Below, piece by piece: positions 1 to 7,934 of a stretch of DNA of 20,217 nucleotides. This DNA is from Deltaproteobacteria bacterium RBG_16_54_18 (GTDB lineage: Bacteria; Desulfobacterota; B13-G15; RBG-16-54-18), in NCBI GenBank assembly GCA_001797935.1, contig MGQT01000052.1, positions 1 to 20,217 on the forward strand, read 5' to 3'. Both the position numbers and the translations under genes were made by a program. The stretch's first letter is position 1. Every line of letters starts with the position of its first letter. The notes under the pieces were generated by a model, which was not told where the DNA came from, did not search any database, and saw only the letters and a program-made list of their open reading frames with translations.

Positions 1-540
1 TTCGGGGCCAAGGGGTTTATCGGGGTCGTGGTGGCCATATCCCTGGTCAGGGAGATCGGCCCGGTCTTCACCGGCCTCATGGTAGCGGGGAGGGTCGGCT
101 CGGGGATCGCCGCTGAGATCGGCTCCATGAAGGTGACCGAGCAGATCGACGCCATCCGGGTCATGGGGGCAAACCCCGTGAAGCGGCTGGTGGTTCCCAA
201 GCTGATCGCGACGATCGTCGCCCTTCCTTTACTTACCGTTATCGCGGACATCTTGGGCATCCTGGGTGGGCTCCTGATCACCGTCACCGAATTTCAGGTC
301 ACCACCTCCTATTACTTAACCAGCATCATGGAGAGGATTTCCCTGCAGGACGTGGCGAGCGGCATCGGCAAGACCTTTTTCTTCGGCCTCATTATCGCCC
401 TTGTCGGGTGCTATCAGGGGATGACGACGCACGGGGGGACGGTCGGCGTCGGGCGCGCCACGACCTCGACGGTCGTGATTTGTTCCATCTTGATATTGAT
501 ATGCGACTTTCTGTTGACCAAACTCTTTCTCATGCTGTGA
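1..540 (+). CDS. mlaE: MlaE-type phospholipid ABC transporter permease (5' truncated by window edge)
   Basis: The reading frame is open from base 1, so the gene begins upstream of the window; about 180 C-terminal residues are visible. MlaE is the inner-membrane permease of the Mla/MCE system that moves phospholipids between inner and outer membranes. Family hallmarks seen are the REIGPVFTGLMVAGRVGS stretch, the cytoplasmic EIGSMKVTEQIDAIRVMG coupling segment and several hydrophobic helices in the C-terminal half, ending in a hydrophobic tail. The stop is followed four bases later by the ATPase gene mlaF and then the MCE-domain gene mlaD, the usual E-F-D order. The call is firm; only the N-terminus is missing. 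Confidence 0.93.
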   Translation, partial: FGAKGFIGVVVAISLVREIGPVFTGLMVAGRVGSGIAAEIGSMKVTEQIDAIRVMGANPVKRLVVPKLIATIVALPLLTVIADILGILGGLLITVTEFQVTTSYYLTSIMERISLQDVASGIGKTFFFGLIIALVGCYQGMTTHGGTVGVGRATTSTVVICSILILICDFLLTKLFLML

Positions 541-544
541 CGAG

Positions 545-1288
545 ATGAAGACGCCGATCATCGAGATCAAATCGGTCTCTAAGGCCTTTGAGCGCCAGCA
601 GGTCCTCAACGGCGTAAGCCTGGGCATCCAAAAGGGAGAGACCATCACGATCTTAGGGGGGAGCGGGACGGGGAAGAGCGTCTTGCTGAAGCTCATCTCC
701 GGCCTGGAAAAGCCCGATCGAGGTCAGATCGTTATTGAGACGAGGGATATCGTCCCGCTCAGAGAAAACGAGCTCATCCCCTTTCGGCGCAAGATAGGGA
801 TGCTCTTTCAAGGGGCCGCGCTCTTCGACTCTCTGAGCACCGGCGAAAACGTGGCGTATCCCATTAGGGAACATTTTCGTTTCTCCGAGGAAAAGATCCG
901 TAAAATCGTGCGGGAGAAATTACGCCTCGTGGGACTGGAGGGTGTCGAGGAGAAGATGCCGGCGGAGTTGAGCGGCGGCATGAAGAAACGGGTCGGGCTG
1001 GCCCGGGCCATTGCCATAGACCCGGAGATCATCCTGTACGACGAACCGACGACGGGGCTCGATCCCGCCAATACGGAGCGCATCAACCAGCTGATCGCTG
1101 AGCTCCAACGGATCTTGCACGTCACCTCGATCGTCGTCACCCACGATCTGGAGAGCGCCTACGCAGTCACCGACCGGTTGGCGCTCTTACATAAAGGGCG
1201 GATCGCCATAGTGGGGACCCAGAAGGAATTCCTGGCCTCTCAGATTCAAGAGGTGCGTGATTTTATCGAGAAAAAAATCATTGCATAG
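545..1288 (+). CDS. mlaF: MlaF-type phospholipid ABC transporter ATPase
   Basis: This 247-residue protein is the cytoplasmic ATPase that drives the MlaE permease. Walker A is GGSGTGKS (residues 38-45), the Q-loop is in MLFQG (Gln89), the ABC signature LSGGM lies at 142-146, Walker B plus catalytic Glu is IILYDEP (162-168), and the switch His is His200 in VVTHD. The LSGGM signature and GMLFQGAALFDSL stretch are typical of the Mla/Ttg2A branch rather than of importer ATPases. ATG 545 lies four bases after the mlaE stop, so the two are almost certainly co-transcribed. Length is normal for the family. Confidence 0.95.
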   Translation: MKTPIIEIKSVSKAFERQQVLNGVSLGIQKGETITILGGSGTGKSVLLKLISGLEKPDRGQIVIETRDIVPLRENELIPFRRKIGMLFQGAALFDSLSTGENVAYPIREHFRFSEEKIRKIVREKLRLVGLEGVEEKMPAELSGGMKKRVGLARAIAIDPEIILYDEPTTGLDPANTERINQLIAELQRILHVTSIVVTHDLESAYAVTDRLALLHKGRIAIVGTQKEFLASQIQEVRDFIEKKIIA

Positions 1289-1303
1289 AACAAGGAGGGA
1301 AGG

Positions 1304-2086
1304 ATGAAATCGATAAAAGCGAGGGAACTCAAGGTGGGAATCTTCGTAGTCGTCAGCGTGTGCCTGTTCGGCGCGGGCATCTTCGCCCTCGGGAGCCACC
1401 AGAAATATTTTCAACGGCAGTACACGCTGTGGGCGTCCTTTTCCAATATCAAGGGTTTGCTTTCCGGTGCGCCCGTAAGCCTGGCCGGCCTTACCGTAGG
1501 GAGGGTGAACACGATCGTATTTTCCCAAGACCCCCAGGACAAGACCATCAAGGTGGAGTTAAAGATCAACAAGGGTGTGCAGGATCGCATCCGGGGGGAT
1601 TCGCTGGCAACCATCCAAACCATGGGGCTGCTGGGAGATAAGTACGTGGAGATTTCCCTCGGGTCGCCCTCCCATCCGATCTTGCCGGATGAAGGGAACA
1701 TTACGAGCGCGAATCCCATCGACCTGTCCGAATATGCGGCAAAGGTCGAAGAGACGATAAGCGTCGTGAATACTATCTTGCTCGATGTAAAAGAGATCAG
1801 CGGGCAGATTAAAGGGGGGAAAGGATTGCTGCATGCGATCCTCTACGATCCCGCCGGCGGAACGCTGGTGAAGGACCTTGCCGGAGCGGCGGAATCGGCC
1901 AACAAGGTCGTCCAGAAAGTAGAGCGGGGGGAGGGGACCCTGGGGGCCCTCATCAGCGATCCCACGGTCTATGAGGACCTCAAGGTGATCCTCGGCGGGG
2001 CAAAAAAAAGCACGCTCATCAAGGGGCTTATTCGCTATACCATCAAAAAGAAAAAGGGGGCGGAGGGTGAACAACCAGAGCAGTGA
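1304..2086 (+). CDS. mlaD: MlaD-like MCE-domain lipid-transport protein
   Basis: This 260-residue protein is a periplasmic lipid-binding subunit anchored by one N-terminal membrane helix (about residues 11-29) after the basic MKSIKARELK start. The MCE domain follows (about 36-118), with the characteristic GLLSGAPVSLAGLTVGRV and GLLGDKYVEIS segments. The C-terminal part is an extended helix-rich region with two related units, GKGLLHAILYDP and GEGTLGALISDP, each followed by a short helical stretch; such repeats occur in longer MCE proteins of delta-type bacteria. A good ribosome site (AAGGAGGGAAGG) precedes ATG 1304. The last 20 bases overlap the start of era in another frame. No mlaC or mlaA follows, so any other Mla components must be elsewhere. 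Confidence 0.9.
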   Translation: MKSIKARELKVGIFVVVSVCLFGAGIFALGSHQKYFQRQYTLWASFSNIKGLLSGAPVSLAGLTVGRVNTIVFSQDPQDKTIKVELKINKGVQDRIRGDSLATIQTMGLLGDKYVEISLGSPSHPILPDEGNITSANPIDLSEYAAKVEETISVVNTILLDVKEISGQIKGGKGLLHAILYDPAGGTLVKDLAGAAESANKVVQKVERGEGTLGALISDPTVYEDLKVILGGAKKSTLIKGLIRYTIKKKKGAEGEQPEQ

Positions 2087-2957
2087 CTTTCGTTCCGGGG
2101 TCGTGCCCATCGTCGGCAGGCCCAATGTGGGGAAGTCCACGCTCATCAATTGCCTGGTCGGCGAAAAGATCGCCATCGTCTCATCGAAACCCCAGACCAC
2201 GTGGAACCGGCTCTTGGGGATTAAGACCCTCCCGCATGCGCAGATCCTCTTTTTCGACACCCCGGGGATCCATGATGCCGCCTCAAAATTCAACGCGGCA
2301 TTGCGCATCGCGGCCCGGGGCGCTTTGCGCGACGCCGATTGCGTCCTCCATATGGTGGAGGCCGGTGGCCCTTTTCCGGACCCGGACGGGGAGGAGCTCG
2401 CCCGGAAGTTTCTGGCAGGGGTGACGGCGCCGATCATCTTGGTAATCAACAAGATCGACAGGGGTGCGGGTGCGGTCGCGGAACCATCCCTTTCTTTCCC
2501 CTACGCCAGGGTCATGCGGATATCGGCCCTCATCGGAACCGGGGTAGATTTGTTGGTCGACGAGATCGTCTCGCTGCTTCCCGTGGGTCCCTCCTACTAC
2601 CCCGCGGACGCGATGACCGATCAGACCGAGCGCTTTATGGCCGGGGAGATCATACGCGAGAAGATCTTCGAGCTCACGCACCAGGAAATCCCCTATTCGT
2701 GTGCCGTGGCGGTGGAGGAGTTTACGCAGCGGGAGGAAGGCGCGATCTTCATCAGGGCTTCTCTTGCCGTGGCAAAAGACTCGCACAAGGGGATCCTGAT
2801 CGGCGCACGGGGGAAGCGGTTAAAAGAGATCGGCCAGGCGGCCCGGAAGGATATTGAACAGCTCCTGGACAGCCGGGTCTATCTGGACCTGTGGGTGAAG
2901 GTTGAGAAGGACTGGCAGAAGAAGGATTACGCGCTCAAGGAGTTTGGTTTGATGTAG
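2067..2957 (+). CDS. era: GTPase Era (16S rRNA / 30S assembly factor)
   Basis: This 296-residue protein has a G domain followed by a C-terminal KH RNA-binding domain, the architecture of Era, which binds the 3' end of 16S rRNA during 30S maturation. G1 is GRPNVGKS (17-24), G3 DTPG (64-67), G4 NKID (128-131) and G5 SAL (143-145). The KH GxxG loop is GARGK (about 246-250) and the family-typical ending LWVKVEKDWQ is present. In the G2 region the usual QTTR is QTTW. GTG 2067 is chosen because it gives a normal Era N-terminus and is preceded by GGCGGAGG; it lies inside the mlaD end with a 20-base overlap, suggesting translational coupling. Identification is strong. Confidence 0.93.
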   Translation: MNNQSSDFRSGVVPIVGRPNVGKSTLINCLVGEKIAIVSSKPQTTWNRLLGIKTLPHAQILFFDTPGIHDAASKFNAALRIAARGALRDADCVLHMVEAGGPFPDPDGEELARKFLAGVTAPIILVINKIDRGAGAVAEPSLSFPYARVMRISALIGTGVDLLVDEIVSLLPVGPSYYPADAMTDQTERFMAGEIIREKIFELTHQEIPYSCAVAVEEFTQREEGAIFIRASLAVAKDSHKGILIGARGKRLKEIGQAARKDIEQLLDSRVYLDLWVKVEKDWQKKDYALKEFGLM

Positions 2958-3123
2958 GGGTAGTTAGTAGTTAAAAAAGCTGTCAGCTAAAATTTAAAAA
3001 CAGACACTTTAAGGTCTTACAATGGACATCTTGTTTAAGGCCGCTTTTTCATTGGCGTCGAAATCCGTTGCTCTGGCTGCCTTTTTCTATTAAGCTAGGC
3101 CATTCTCCCGAATAGAGAATTCC
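2958..3123. other. Gene-free gap between era and the FAH-family gene, with a small inverted repeat
   Basis: About 166 bases hold no convincing gene. The 7-base TTTAAGG occurs twice in direct orientation (3008-3014 and 3034-3040). An inverted repeat ATTCTC-N7-GAGAAT (3102-3120) sits just before the next start codon and includes the only weak ribosome-site-like bases, so it could mask initiation. I found no clear terminator for era and no confident promoter. Confidence 0.35.
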
Positions 3124-3879
3124 ATGAAGCTGGCCAGGTTTTTGTATAACGGTGACGTTTATTTTGGCGTGGTGGGGGAGGACCATGTCCAGGAGGCAAC
3201 AGGGGAGCAGTTCGGCGCGTTCCGTCTCACCGGGCACGGGTATCCCCTTGACCAGGTCAAGCTCCTTCCCCCGACGCAGCCTTCCAAGATTGTGGCCGTG
3301 GGATTGAATTACAAGGACCACGCGGCGGAACTCAAGAGCGCGCTTCCTGAAGAACCGCTCCTTTTTTTAAAGCCGGGCTCTGCCGTCATCGGCCCGCTCG
3401 ATCCTATCATCTACCCTGCCATGTCAACGCAGGTGGATTATGAGGGGGAGCTCGCCGTCGTAATCGGCAAGGTGGCCCGAGGAGTCTCGGAGGCGGCGGC
3501 CGACGAGTGCATTCTCGGGTACACGTGTTTTAATGACGTAACGGCGCGCGATTTGCAGCGCGCGGACGGGCAGTGGACCAGGGCCAAGGGGTTTGATACC
3601 TTTGCCCCGCTCGGCCCCTGGATCGAGACAGAGCTTGATCCCCGCGATTGCTCGCTCGAAACTTTTCTTAATGGTGAGCGCCGGCAGGCGTCCACTACTG
3701 CCAACCTCATCTTCGCGCCGCGCGACCTCGTGAGCTTCATCTCCCGCATTATGACGCTGTATCCCGGGGATGTCATCGCCACCGGCACTCCCGCGGGGAT
3801 CGGCCCCATGAAGGTAGGAGATAAGGTAGAGGTGGTCATCGCCGGTATCGGCGGCCTGGTGAACTTCGTGCAGGAGTAA
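3124..3879 (+). CDS. Fumarylacetoacetate hydrolase (FAH) family protein
   Basis: This 251-residue cytoplasmic enzyme has a short N-terminal domain and a FAH catalytic domain from about residue 53 (KIVAVGLNYKDHAAEL). Metal ligands expected for the family are visible: Glu107 and Glu109 in DYEGELAVVIG, and Asp138 in CFNDVTARDLQ. The loop AKGFDTFAPLGPW (154-166) and the GTPAGIG motif (221-227) are also diagnostic. Members act as C-C hydrolases, hydratases, isomerases or oxaloacetate decarboxylases in aromatic and organic-acid breakdown, and the exact reaction cannot be read from sequence. It stands alone with gaps on both sides, but lies just upstream of the PadR/ligase-permease operon, which may also deal with organic acids; that link is only inferred. 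Confidence 0.9.
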   Translation: MKLARFLYNGDVYFGVVGEDHVQEATGEQFGAFRLTGHGYPLDQVKLLPPTQPSKIVAVGLNYKDHAAELKSALPEEPLLFLKPGSAVIGPLDPIIYPAMSTQVDYEGELAVVIGKVARGVSEAAADECILGYTCFNDVTARDLQRADGQWTRAKGFDTFAPLGPWIETELDPRDCSLETFLNGERRQASTTANLIFAPRDLVSFISRIMTLYPGDVIATGTPAGIGPMKVGDKVEVVIAGIGGLVNFVQE

Positions 3880-3889
3880 TACTTCCAAG

Positions 3890-3952
3890 CCCTCCCCCCC
3901 TTCCTTATTTATGGCAAGGATGGGAGGAGGGGGGCAATTTACTCCTTTTTTT
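3890..3952 (+). terminator. Possible imperfect hairpin terminator after the FAH-family gene
   Basis: A C-rich arm (about 3890-3906) can pair imperfectly with the G-rich arm 3916-3934 across a short AT-rich loop, with a few C/A mismatches. A run of seven T follows about a dozen bases later (3946-3952). The offset T-run and mismatches make this a weak candidate, but its position between two transcription units fits. Confidence 0.38.
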
Positions 3953-3977
3953 CCCTTTTACTTTTTCAGATTTTATG

Positions 3978-3997
3978 TTTAAATAGTCAGATTTAAA
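3978..3997. promoter_or_regulatory. Perfect inverted repeat upstream of padR; candidate operator overlapping a weak promoter
   Basis: TTTAAAT and its exact complement ATTTAAA are separated by six bases, 21 bases before the padR start. A weak sigma70-like pair, TTTACT (3957-3962) and TTAAAT (3979-3984) with a 16-base spacer, puts the -10 element in the left arm. PadR regulators are dimers that usually repress their own operons through AT-rich inverted repeats near the promoter, so autoregulation is a natural inference. The arms are AT-only and short, so chance occurrence is possible. Confidence 0.45.
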
Positions 3998-4018
3998 TAT
4001 TGAAGATTGGAGTAACGG

Positions 4019-4588
4019 GTGGACCTGCGTTTGATGATCATGGGGCTCTTGATGAAAGGGCCGGCCCATGGCTATGACCTTAAGCAGACCCTGGAGAGGG
4101 AGCTCAGCCCCTTTTTTGCGGTCTCCGCCACCCCTTTGTACTATACGCTGAAAAAACTGGAGCAGGAGGGGGCGGTTACCAAATTGAGCACGGTCTCCGG
4201 CAGGAGGCCGCAGAAGTATGTCTATCACCTGACTGCCAAAGGTCAGAAAGAGATCAAGGAGCTTCTCCTTAAGAACATCACGTATCTGCATCGTCCGTCC
4301 TTTAACCTCGATATCTCTCTCTACTTTTTCAACTTCCTCGACCCCCAGGATGTGGTGAAGATGCTGAAGGAACGGCTGCGGGAACTGCGAAAGCTGAAGT
4401 TCTTGCTCGAACGCCAAAAGAAGGACGTGGCCACGGACGTAGCGAGAAAAAAGGAATATATCATTATGGCCCATACCATCAGGGCGACGGAAGCGGAAAT
4501 GGATTTTGTCCACGATTTAATAGAGGCATTTTCGCACGGAGGTCTGGATAAGGAAAATTTTTTTTACGAAGGTGAACAAAGGCCATGA
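4019..4588 (+). CDS. PadR-family transcriptional regulator
   Basis: This 189-residue protein has an N-terminal winged-helix domain (about 1-80) with the PadR pattern LLMKGPAHGYDL, then the recognition-helix segment ATPLYYTLKKLEQEGAV and a wing with basic residues (SGRRPQKYVYHLT). A helical, charged C-terminal dimerisation part (about 90-185) fits the Vir-like PadR C-terminal domain. PadR proteins are usually ligand-responsive repressors; the founding member senses phenolic acids. GTG 4019 is chosen because GGAG lies six bases upstream and it retains the first helix. Its stop overlaps the next start in an ATGA (4585-4588), so it is translationally coupled to the ligase-permease fusion and probably controls that operon. 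Confidence 0.9.
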   Translation: MDLRLMIMGLLMKGPAHGYDLKQTLERELSPFFAVSATPLYYTLKKLEQEGAVTKLSTVSGRRPQKYVYHLTAKGQKEIKELLLKNITYLHRPSFNLDISLYFFNFLDPQDVVKMLKERLRELRKLKFLLERQKKDVATDVARKKEYIIMAHTIRATEAEMDFVHDLIEAFSHGGLDKENFFYEGEQRP

Positions 4589-6873
4589 TCGTCGGTAAAT
4601 ATCTGGAGCGGCAGGCCCAGCAGAGGCCCGATAAGGTGGCGGTCATCTGTAACGACGTGCAGTTGACCTATGCCGAGATCAACCGCAAGGCAAACCGGCT
4701 TGCCAACTGGTTGCTTGGCCAGGGGGTGAAAAAGGGTGACCGGGCGGTGATGTTGCTCCCCAACTGCGCCGAGTTCGCGGTGGTCTACTTCGCCCTGATG
4801 AAGATCGGGGTCATCGCCGTGATCCTTGATTTCCGTCTGAGTCCCTCGGAGATGGCACCCATCTTCGATGAGACCGGGGCGCGGCTCCTTATCACCCATA
4901 CCAAGCAGAAAACCTTTGCCATGCGGATGCTGCGCGAGAAGAAAAGCGTACGCCACCTTATCTTTCTTGGAGACGAAGACATAAAAGGAAAGGGCATCTA
5001 CCACTATGAGCAGATCACCAAAAAGGGGGATGCCAAGGAGCCGCAGGTCCCCCTGCGGGAAGAGGATGAGGCCCTCTATCTTTATACCTCGGGTACCACC
5101 GGCAAACCCAAGGGGGTGATCTTGCTGTACCATCACCTCACCTATTTCCCCGAATCCATGAAGACTATGCAGCCGTTACGGGAGCAGGATATCCAGGGGT
5201 CGGTACTCCCTATGTCCCACATCTCCGGCCCGATCGTGCTTAACCTCCTGGTGGACATAGGGCATACGTTAGTTATCATCGACGAGATCAGGCCGAAGAA
5301 GATCCTGGAAGAGGTACAACGGAACAAGATTGATTATTTTCACGCCGTCCCTCCCATCTTTCAGATGCTCCTCAACCTTCCGAGCCGCGACCGCTATGAT
5401 CTGAGCAGCCTGCGTTTCATCGCCATGATGGGGACGGTAGTGTCGGAAGAGCTCATGGAGGAATGGGTCAAGGAATACCCCCACTGTAGGGCCTTGCAGG
5501 GGTACGGGGCTACCGAGACCTCTCCCATGCTGACGCTCACCCACTATGATGATGCCCCCCGCAAGATGGCGAGCGCCGGCCGCATCGTCCCCCGGGTGGA
5601 GATCAAGATTATTGACAAGAACGGCAAGGAGTTGCCGGCGGGTGAGGTCGGGGAGGTCATTGCCCGTGGCCCCCAGATCATGAAGGGGTACTTCAAAAAC
5701 ACCAAGGCCACCGGCGATAAGATAAAAGGCGACTGGTATTACACCGGCGATCTGGGGAGGTTCGATAAAGACGGCTATATCTATATTCTGGGCCGGGCCG
5801 ATGACATGGTCATCGTCGGGGGATTGAACGTCTACCCCTCGGAGCTCGAGAATGTCCTGATCGCCCACGATAAGGTGGCAGAGGTCGCCGTGGTGGGAGT
5901 CTCGGATGCCGAGCGGGGACAGGCCTTGAAGGCGGTGGTGGTCCCCAAGGTCGGCGAGGAGGTCTCCAAGCGGGAGTTGATGCGGTTCTGCCGCGAGCGG
6001 CTCGCCAACTTCAAGCTTCCCAAGACCATAGAATTTCGCGACAGCCTCCCGCGCTCCCGCACCGGCAAGGTAGCCAAGCGGGAGTTAAAGACCATCGAAG
6101 AGGGGTTGAAAAAATACTGGGAATTTCTCGGCGACCACAAGAAGTGGATCGGGCCGGTGGCCCTTGTCGCCATCTGGTTTTTAGTAACCGCCACCAAGAT
6201 GGTAGACCCCTTCTTTCTTCCATCGCCCTATACGGTAGGAAAACACTTAGCGATCCTGCTGGCGAAGGCGGAGACGTACGAACACATCTTTAAGACCTTT
6301 TATCGCATGATGGCAGGGTATGTCATCGCGGTCGGTATCGGGGTGCCGTTGGGGATCGTCCTCGGCTATTGGGAGAAGATCTATGACTCCGTCGAGTTCA
6401 TCATCGACTTCTTCCGCTCGTTTCCCGCGACTGCCATGTTTCCCCTCTTTATGCTCGCCTTCGGCCTCGGGGATGCGTCGAAGATCGCCCTCGTGGTCTT
6501 CGGCTGTGCGCTGCTCATCCTGGTCAACACCACCTATGGGGTGCATGGAGGGAGCCGCACCCGCAAGATGGTGGCGGAGACCATGAAGGCGTCGGAGGCC
6601 TATATCATGACCAAGGTCGTCTTGCCGGAGGCCCTTCCCCAGATAGCGGCGGGACTCAGGCTCGCCCTCTCCATGAGTCTCATCATCGTCGTGGTCCTCG
6701 AGATGTTCATCGGCACCACCAGGGGGTTGGGATTTTTGATCTACAACGCCCACATGACCTACCAGATACCCGATATGTACGCCTTCATCGTTTTGTCCGG
6801 GCTTATCGGTTATTTTATCAACCAGGGATTTGTCAAGGTACAGGACAAGGTGATCCACTGGACGGGGAGATAA
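4585..6873 (+). CDS. Fusion protein: AMP-forming acyl-CoA synthetase joined to TauC/SsuC-type ABC transporter permease
   Basis: One uninterrupted 762-residue frame holds two complete proteins. Residues 1 to about 503 are an ANL-superfamily acyl-CoA synthetase: P-loop YTSGTTGKPKG (167-177), YGATE (307-311), TGD (Asp389), GRADD hinge region (403-407), VGGLNVYPSELE (411-422) and catalytic Lys495 in RTGK. After a linker of roughly 20 residues comes a full TauC/SsuC-like permease (about 520-762). It has a first membrane helix at about 521-538, the family opening VDPFFLPSP (540-548), further helices, and the EAA coupling loop (about 661-690). The permease N-terminus should be cytoplasmic, placing the ligase on the inside face. 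No convincing internal start with a ribosome site exists at the junction. Neighbouring genes supply regulator, binding proteins and ATPase. The ligase substrate is unknown; the activity call is firm, the coupling to transport is inferred. Confidence 0.9.
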   Translation: MIVGKYLERQAQQRPDKVAVICNDVQLTYAEINRKANRLANWLLGQGVKKGDRAVMLLPNCAEFAVVYFALMKIGVIAVILDFRLSPSEMAPIFDETGARLLITHTKQKTFAMRMLREKKSVRHLIFLGDEDIKGKGIYHYEQITKKGDAKEPQVPLREEDEALYLYTSGTTGKPKGVILLYHHLTYFPESMKTMQPLREQDIQGSVLPMSHISGPIVLNLLVDIGHTLVIIDEIRPKKILEEVQRNKIDYFHAVPPIFQMLLNLPSRDRYDLSSLRFIAMMGTVVSEELMEEWVKEYPHCRALQGYGATETSPMLTLTHYDDAPRKMASAGRIVPRVEIKIIDKNGKELPAGEVGEVIARGPQIMKGYFKNTKATGDKIKGDWYYTGDLGRFDKDGYIYILGRADDMVIVGGLNVYPSELENVLIAHDKVAEVAVVGVSDAERGQALKAVVVPKVGEEVSKRELMRFCRERLANFKLPKTIEFRDSLPRSRTGKVAKRELKTIEEGLKKYWEFLGDHKKWIGPVALVAIWFLVTATKMVDPFFLPSPYTVGKHLAILLAKAETYEHIFKTFYRMMAGYVIAVGIGVPLGIVLGYWEKIYDSVEFIIDFFRSFPATAMFPLFMLAFGLGDASKIALVVFGCALLILVNTTYGVHGGSRTRKMVAETMKASEAYIMTKVVLPEALPQIAAGLRLALSMSLIIVVVLEMFIGTTRGLGFLIYNAHMTYQIPDMYAFIVLSGLIGYFINQGFVKVQDKVIHWTGR

Positions 6874-6920
6874 AGAAGGAGAGCGGTAGAATTTTTTGAA
6901 AAACTGCTGAATTATCGATA

Positions 6921-6941
6921 CTCATTTTTTATGAGGAGGGA
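6921..6941 (+). promoter_or_regulatory. Strong ribosome site with small adjacent hairpin before the first binding-protein gene
   Basis: CTCAT-TTTTT-ATGAG (6921-6935) forms a perfect five-base-pair hairpin whose right arm runs into the ribosome site GAGGAGGG (6934-6941), seven bases before ATG 6948. The strong site would favour high binding-protein output relative to the permease. The hairpin is AT-rich and short, so any masking would be mild. Confidence 0.35.
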
Positions 6942-6947
6942 ACGGCA

Positions 6948-7901
6948 ATGAAGAAGATAGGGGTGATACTAAGCATAGTGGTTTTTCTTTTGGGGACTGC
7001 CACAGCGGTCTGGGCAGCAGAGGAAACTGTTAAGATCGGCTATCTGCGTATCATCATGAGTCTCCCCACCTTTGTGGCACAGGAAAAGGGCCTCTTTGAA
7101 AAGCAAGGAATCAAGGTGGAGTTGTTTCCTTTCGACTCGGGTACGGCGATCATCGACGCCTTGATAGCGGGGAGGATCGATGCCAGCTGCAGTAGCTCTA
7201 CGACCGGGTATTGGTTCGCCGCACAGACGGCGCCGGATCGATTCAAGATGTTTCTCTTGTTTGGGACCACCTCCATGAAGGAAGACAATAGCTTTTCGGT
7301 GGTGGTCAAAAAAGACTCCCCCCTGAGTTCTTTAAAGGACCTCAAGGGCAAGAAAGTAGGGACTTTCCCCGGTGCCACCTCGGTGGCCCTGGCCAAAGCG
7401 GTTATACGCAAGGAGATAGACCCTGACCAGGTCGTCTTCACCGAGATCGCACCTCCTCATATGATTCCGGCCCTGGCAGCAGGGCAGATCGGCGCCTTCT
7501 TTGCCCCCGAGCCTTTCGGCATGATTGCTATCTCGCAAGGGGCGGGAAGATATCTTATGAAAGCTCCTCTGATTCTTTTGCGATTAAAGAGGGGAATCCC
7601 CGGTGCAGCCTTTGCCTTTTCCGCTCAGTTCCTCAAGGAAAGGCCTGAACAGGCCAAAAAGCTCAAGGTAGCCCTGGAAAAGGCGGTTGATTACATCAGG
7701 AGCAATGAAAAGGATGCGCGGCCGTATCTGGTCAAGTACACCGGCCTCCCCGAACCCGTTGCTATGAATCTCGCCTTCGATAGGTGGATCAAACTCGATG
7801 AACTCGACAGGAAGGCAGGGCAGGAATACTTTGACGTCCTGTACAAAGAGGGGGCCTATCAATACATAGTTGATACCACGAAGCTGTATTATGCGAACTA
7901 G
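6948..7901 (+). CDS. Periplasmic substrate-binding protein of ABC importer (NMT1/SsuA/TauA-like), copy 1
   Basis: This 317-residue protein starts with a classical signal peptide (MKKIG, hydrophobic core, cleavage near VWA-AEE at 23/24). There is no lipobox Cys, so it should be free in the periplasm. The mature part shows the NMT1/SsuA-like fold pattern: VKIGYLRIIMSLPTFVAQEKG, the LFEKQGIKVEL strand, ALIAGRIDA, KDLKGKKVGTFPGAT and LAAGQIGAFFAPEPF. Such proteins deliver sulfonates, nitrate, aromatic acids or thiamine precursors to TauC/SsuC permeases; here the only permease nearby is the ligase-permease fusion directly upstream. It is strongly similar along its whole length to the next gene, so the pair is a tandem duplication. 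Substrate cannot be called. Confidence 0.9.
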   Translation: MKKIGVILSIVVFLLGTATAVWAAEETVKIGYLRIIMSLPTFVAQEKGLFEKQGIKVELFPFDSGTAIIDALIAGRIDASCSSSTTGYWFAAQTAPDRFKMFLLFGTTSMKEDNSFSVVVKKDSPLSSLKDLKGKKVGTFPGATSVALAKAVIRKEIDPDQVVFTEIAPPHMIPALAAGQIGAFFAPEPFGMIAISQGAGRYLMKAPLILLRLKRGIPGAAFAFSAQFLKERPEQAKKLKVALEKAVDYIRSNEKDARPYLVKYTGLPEPVAMNLAFDRWIKLDELDRKAGQEYFDVLYKEGAYQYIVDTTKLYYAN

Positions 7902-7934
7902 CGAAAAAAATATAAAACTAATAAGGAGGATGAC

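Noticed and set aside
1559..2452. Long open frame on the minus strand (297 codons) opposite mlaD and era
   Set aside because: It overlaps two well-identified plus-strand genes in full, has no recognisable domain and reads as a mirror of their codon bias.
2973..2995. Short AGCT-GAC-AGCT palindrome with adjacent A/T runs after era, considered as a terminator
   Set aside because: The stem is only four base pairs and the T-run follows it on the minus strand, where no gene ends.
5269..5868. Minus-strand open frame of 199 codons within the ligase part of the fusion gene
   Set aside because: It is entirely inside a gene with every expected motif on the plus strand; composition is that of an antisense shadow.
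6085..6170. Possibility that the permease starts separately inside the fusion gene (TTG near 6105 or GTG near 6160)
   Set aside because: The TTG has GAGGGG directly against it with no proper spacing and the GTG has no ribosome site. No stop separates the domains, so a single protein is the simplest reading.
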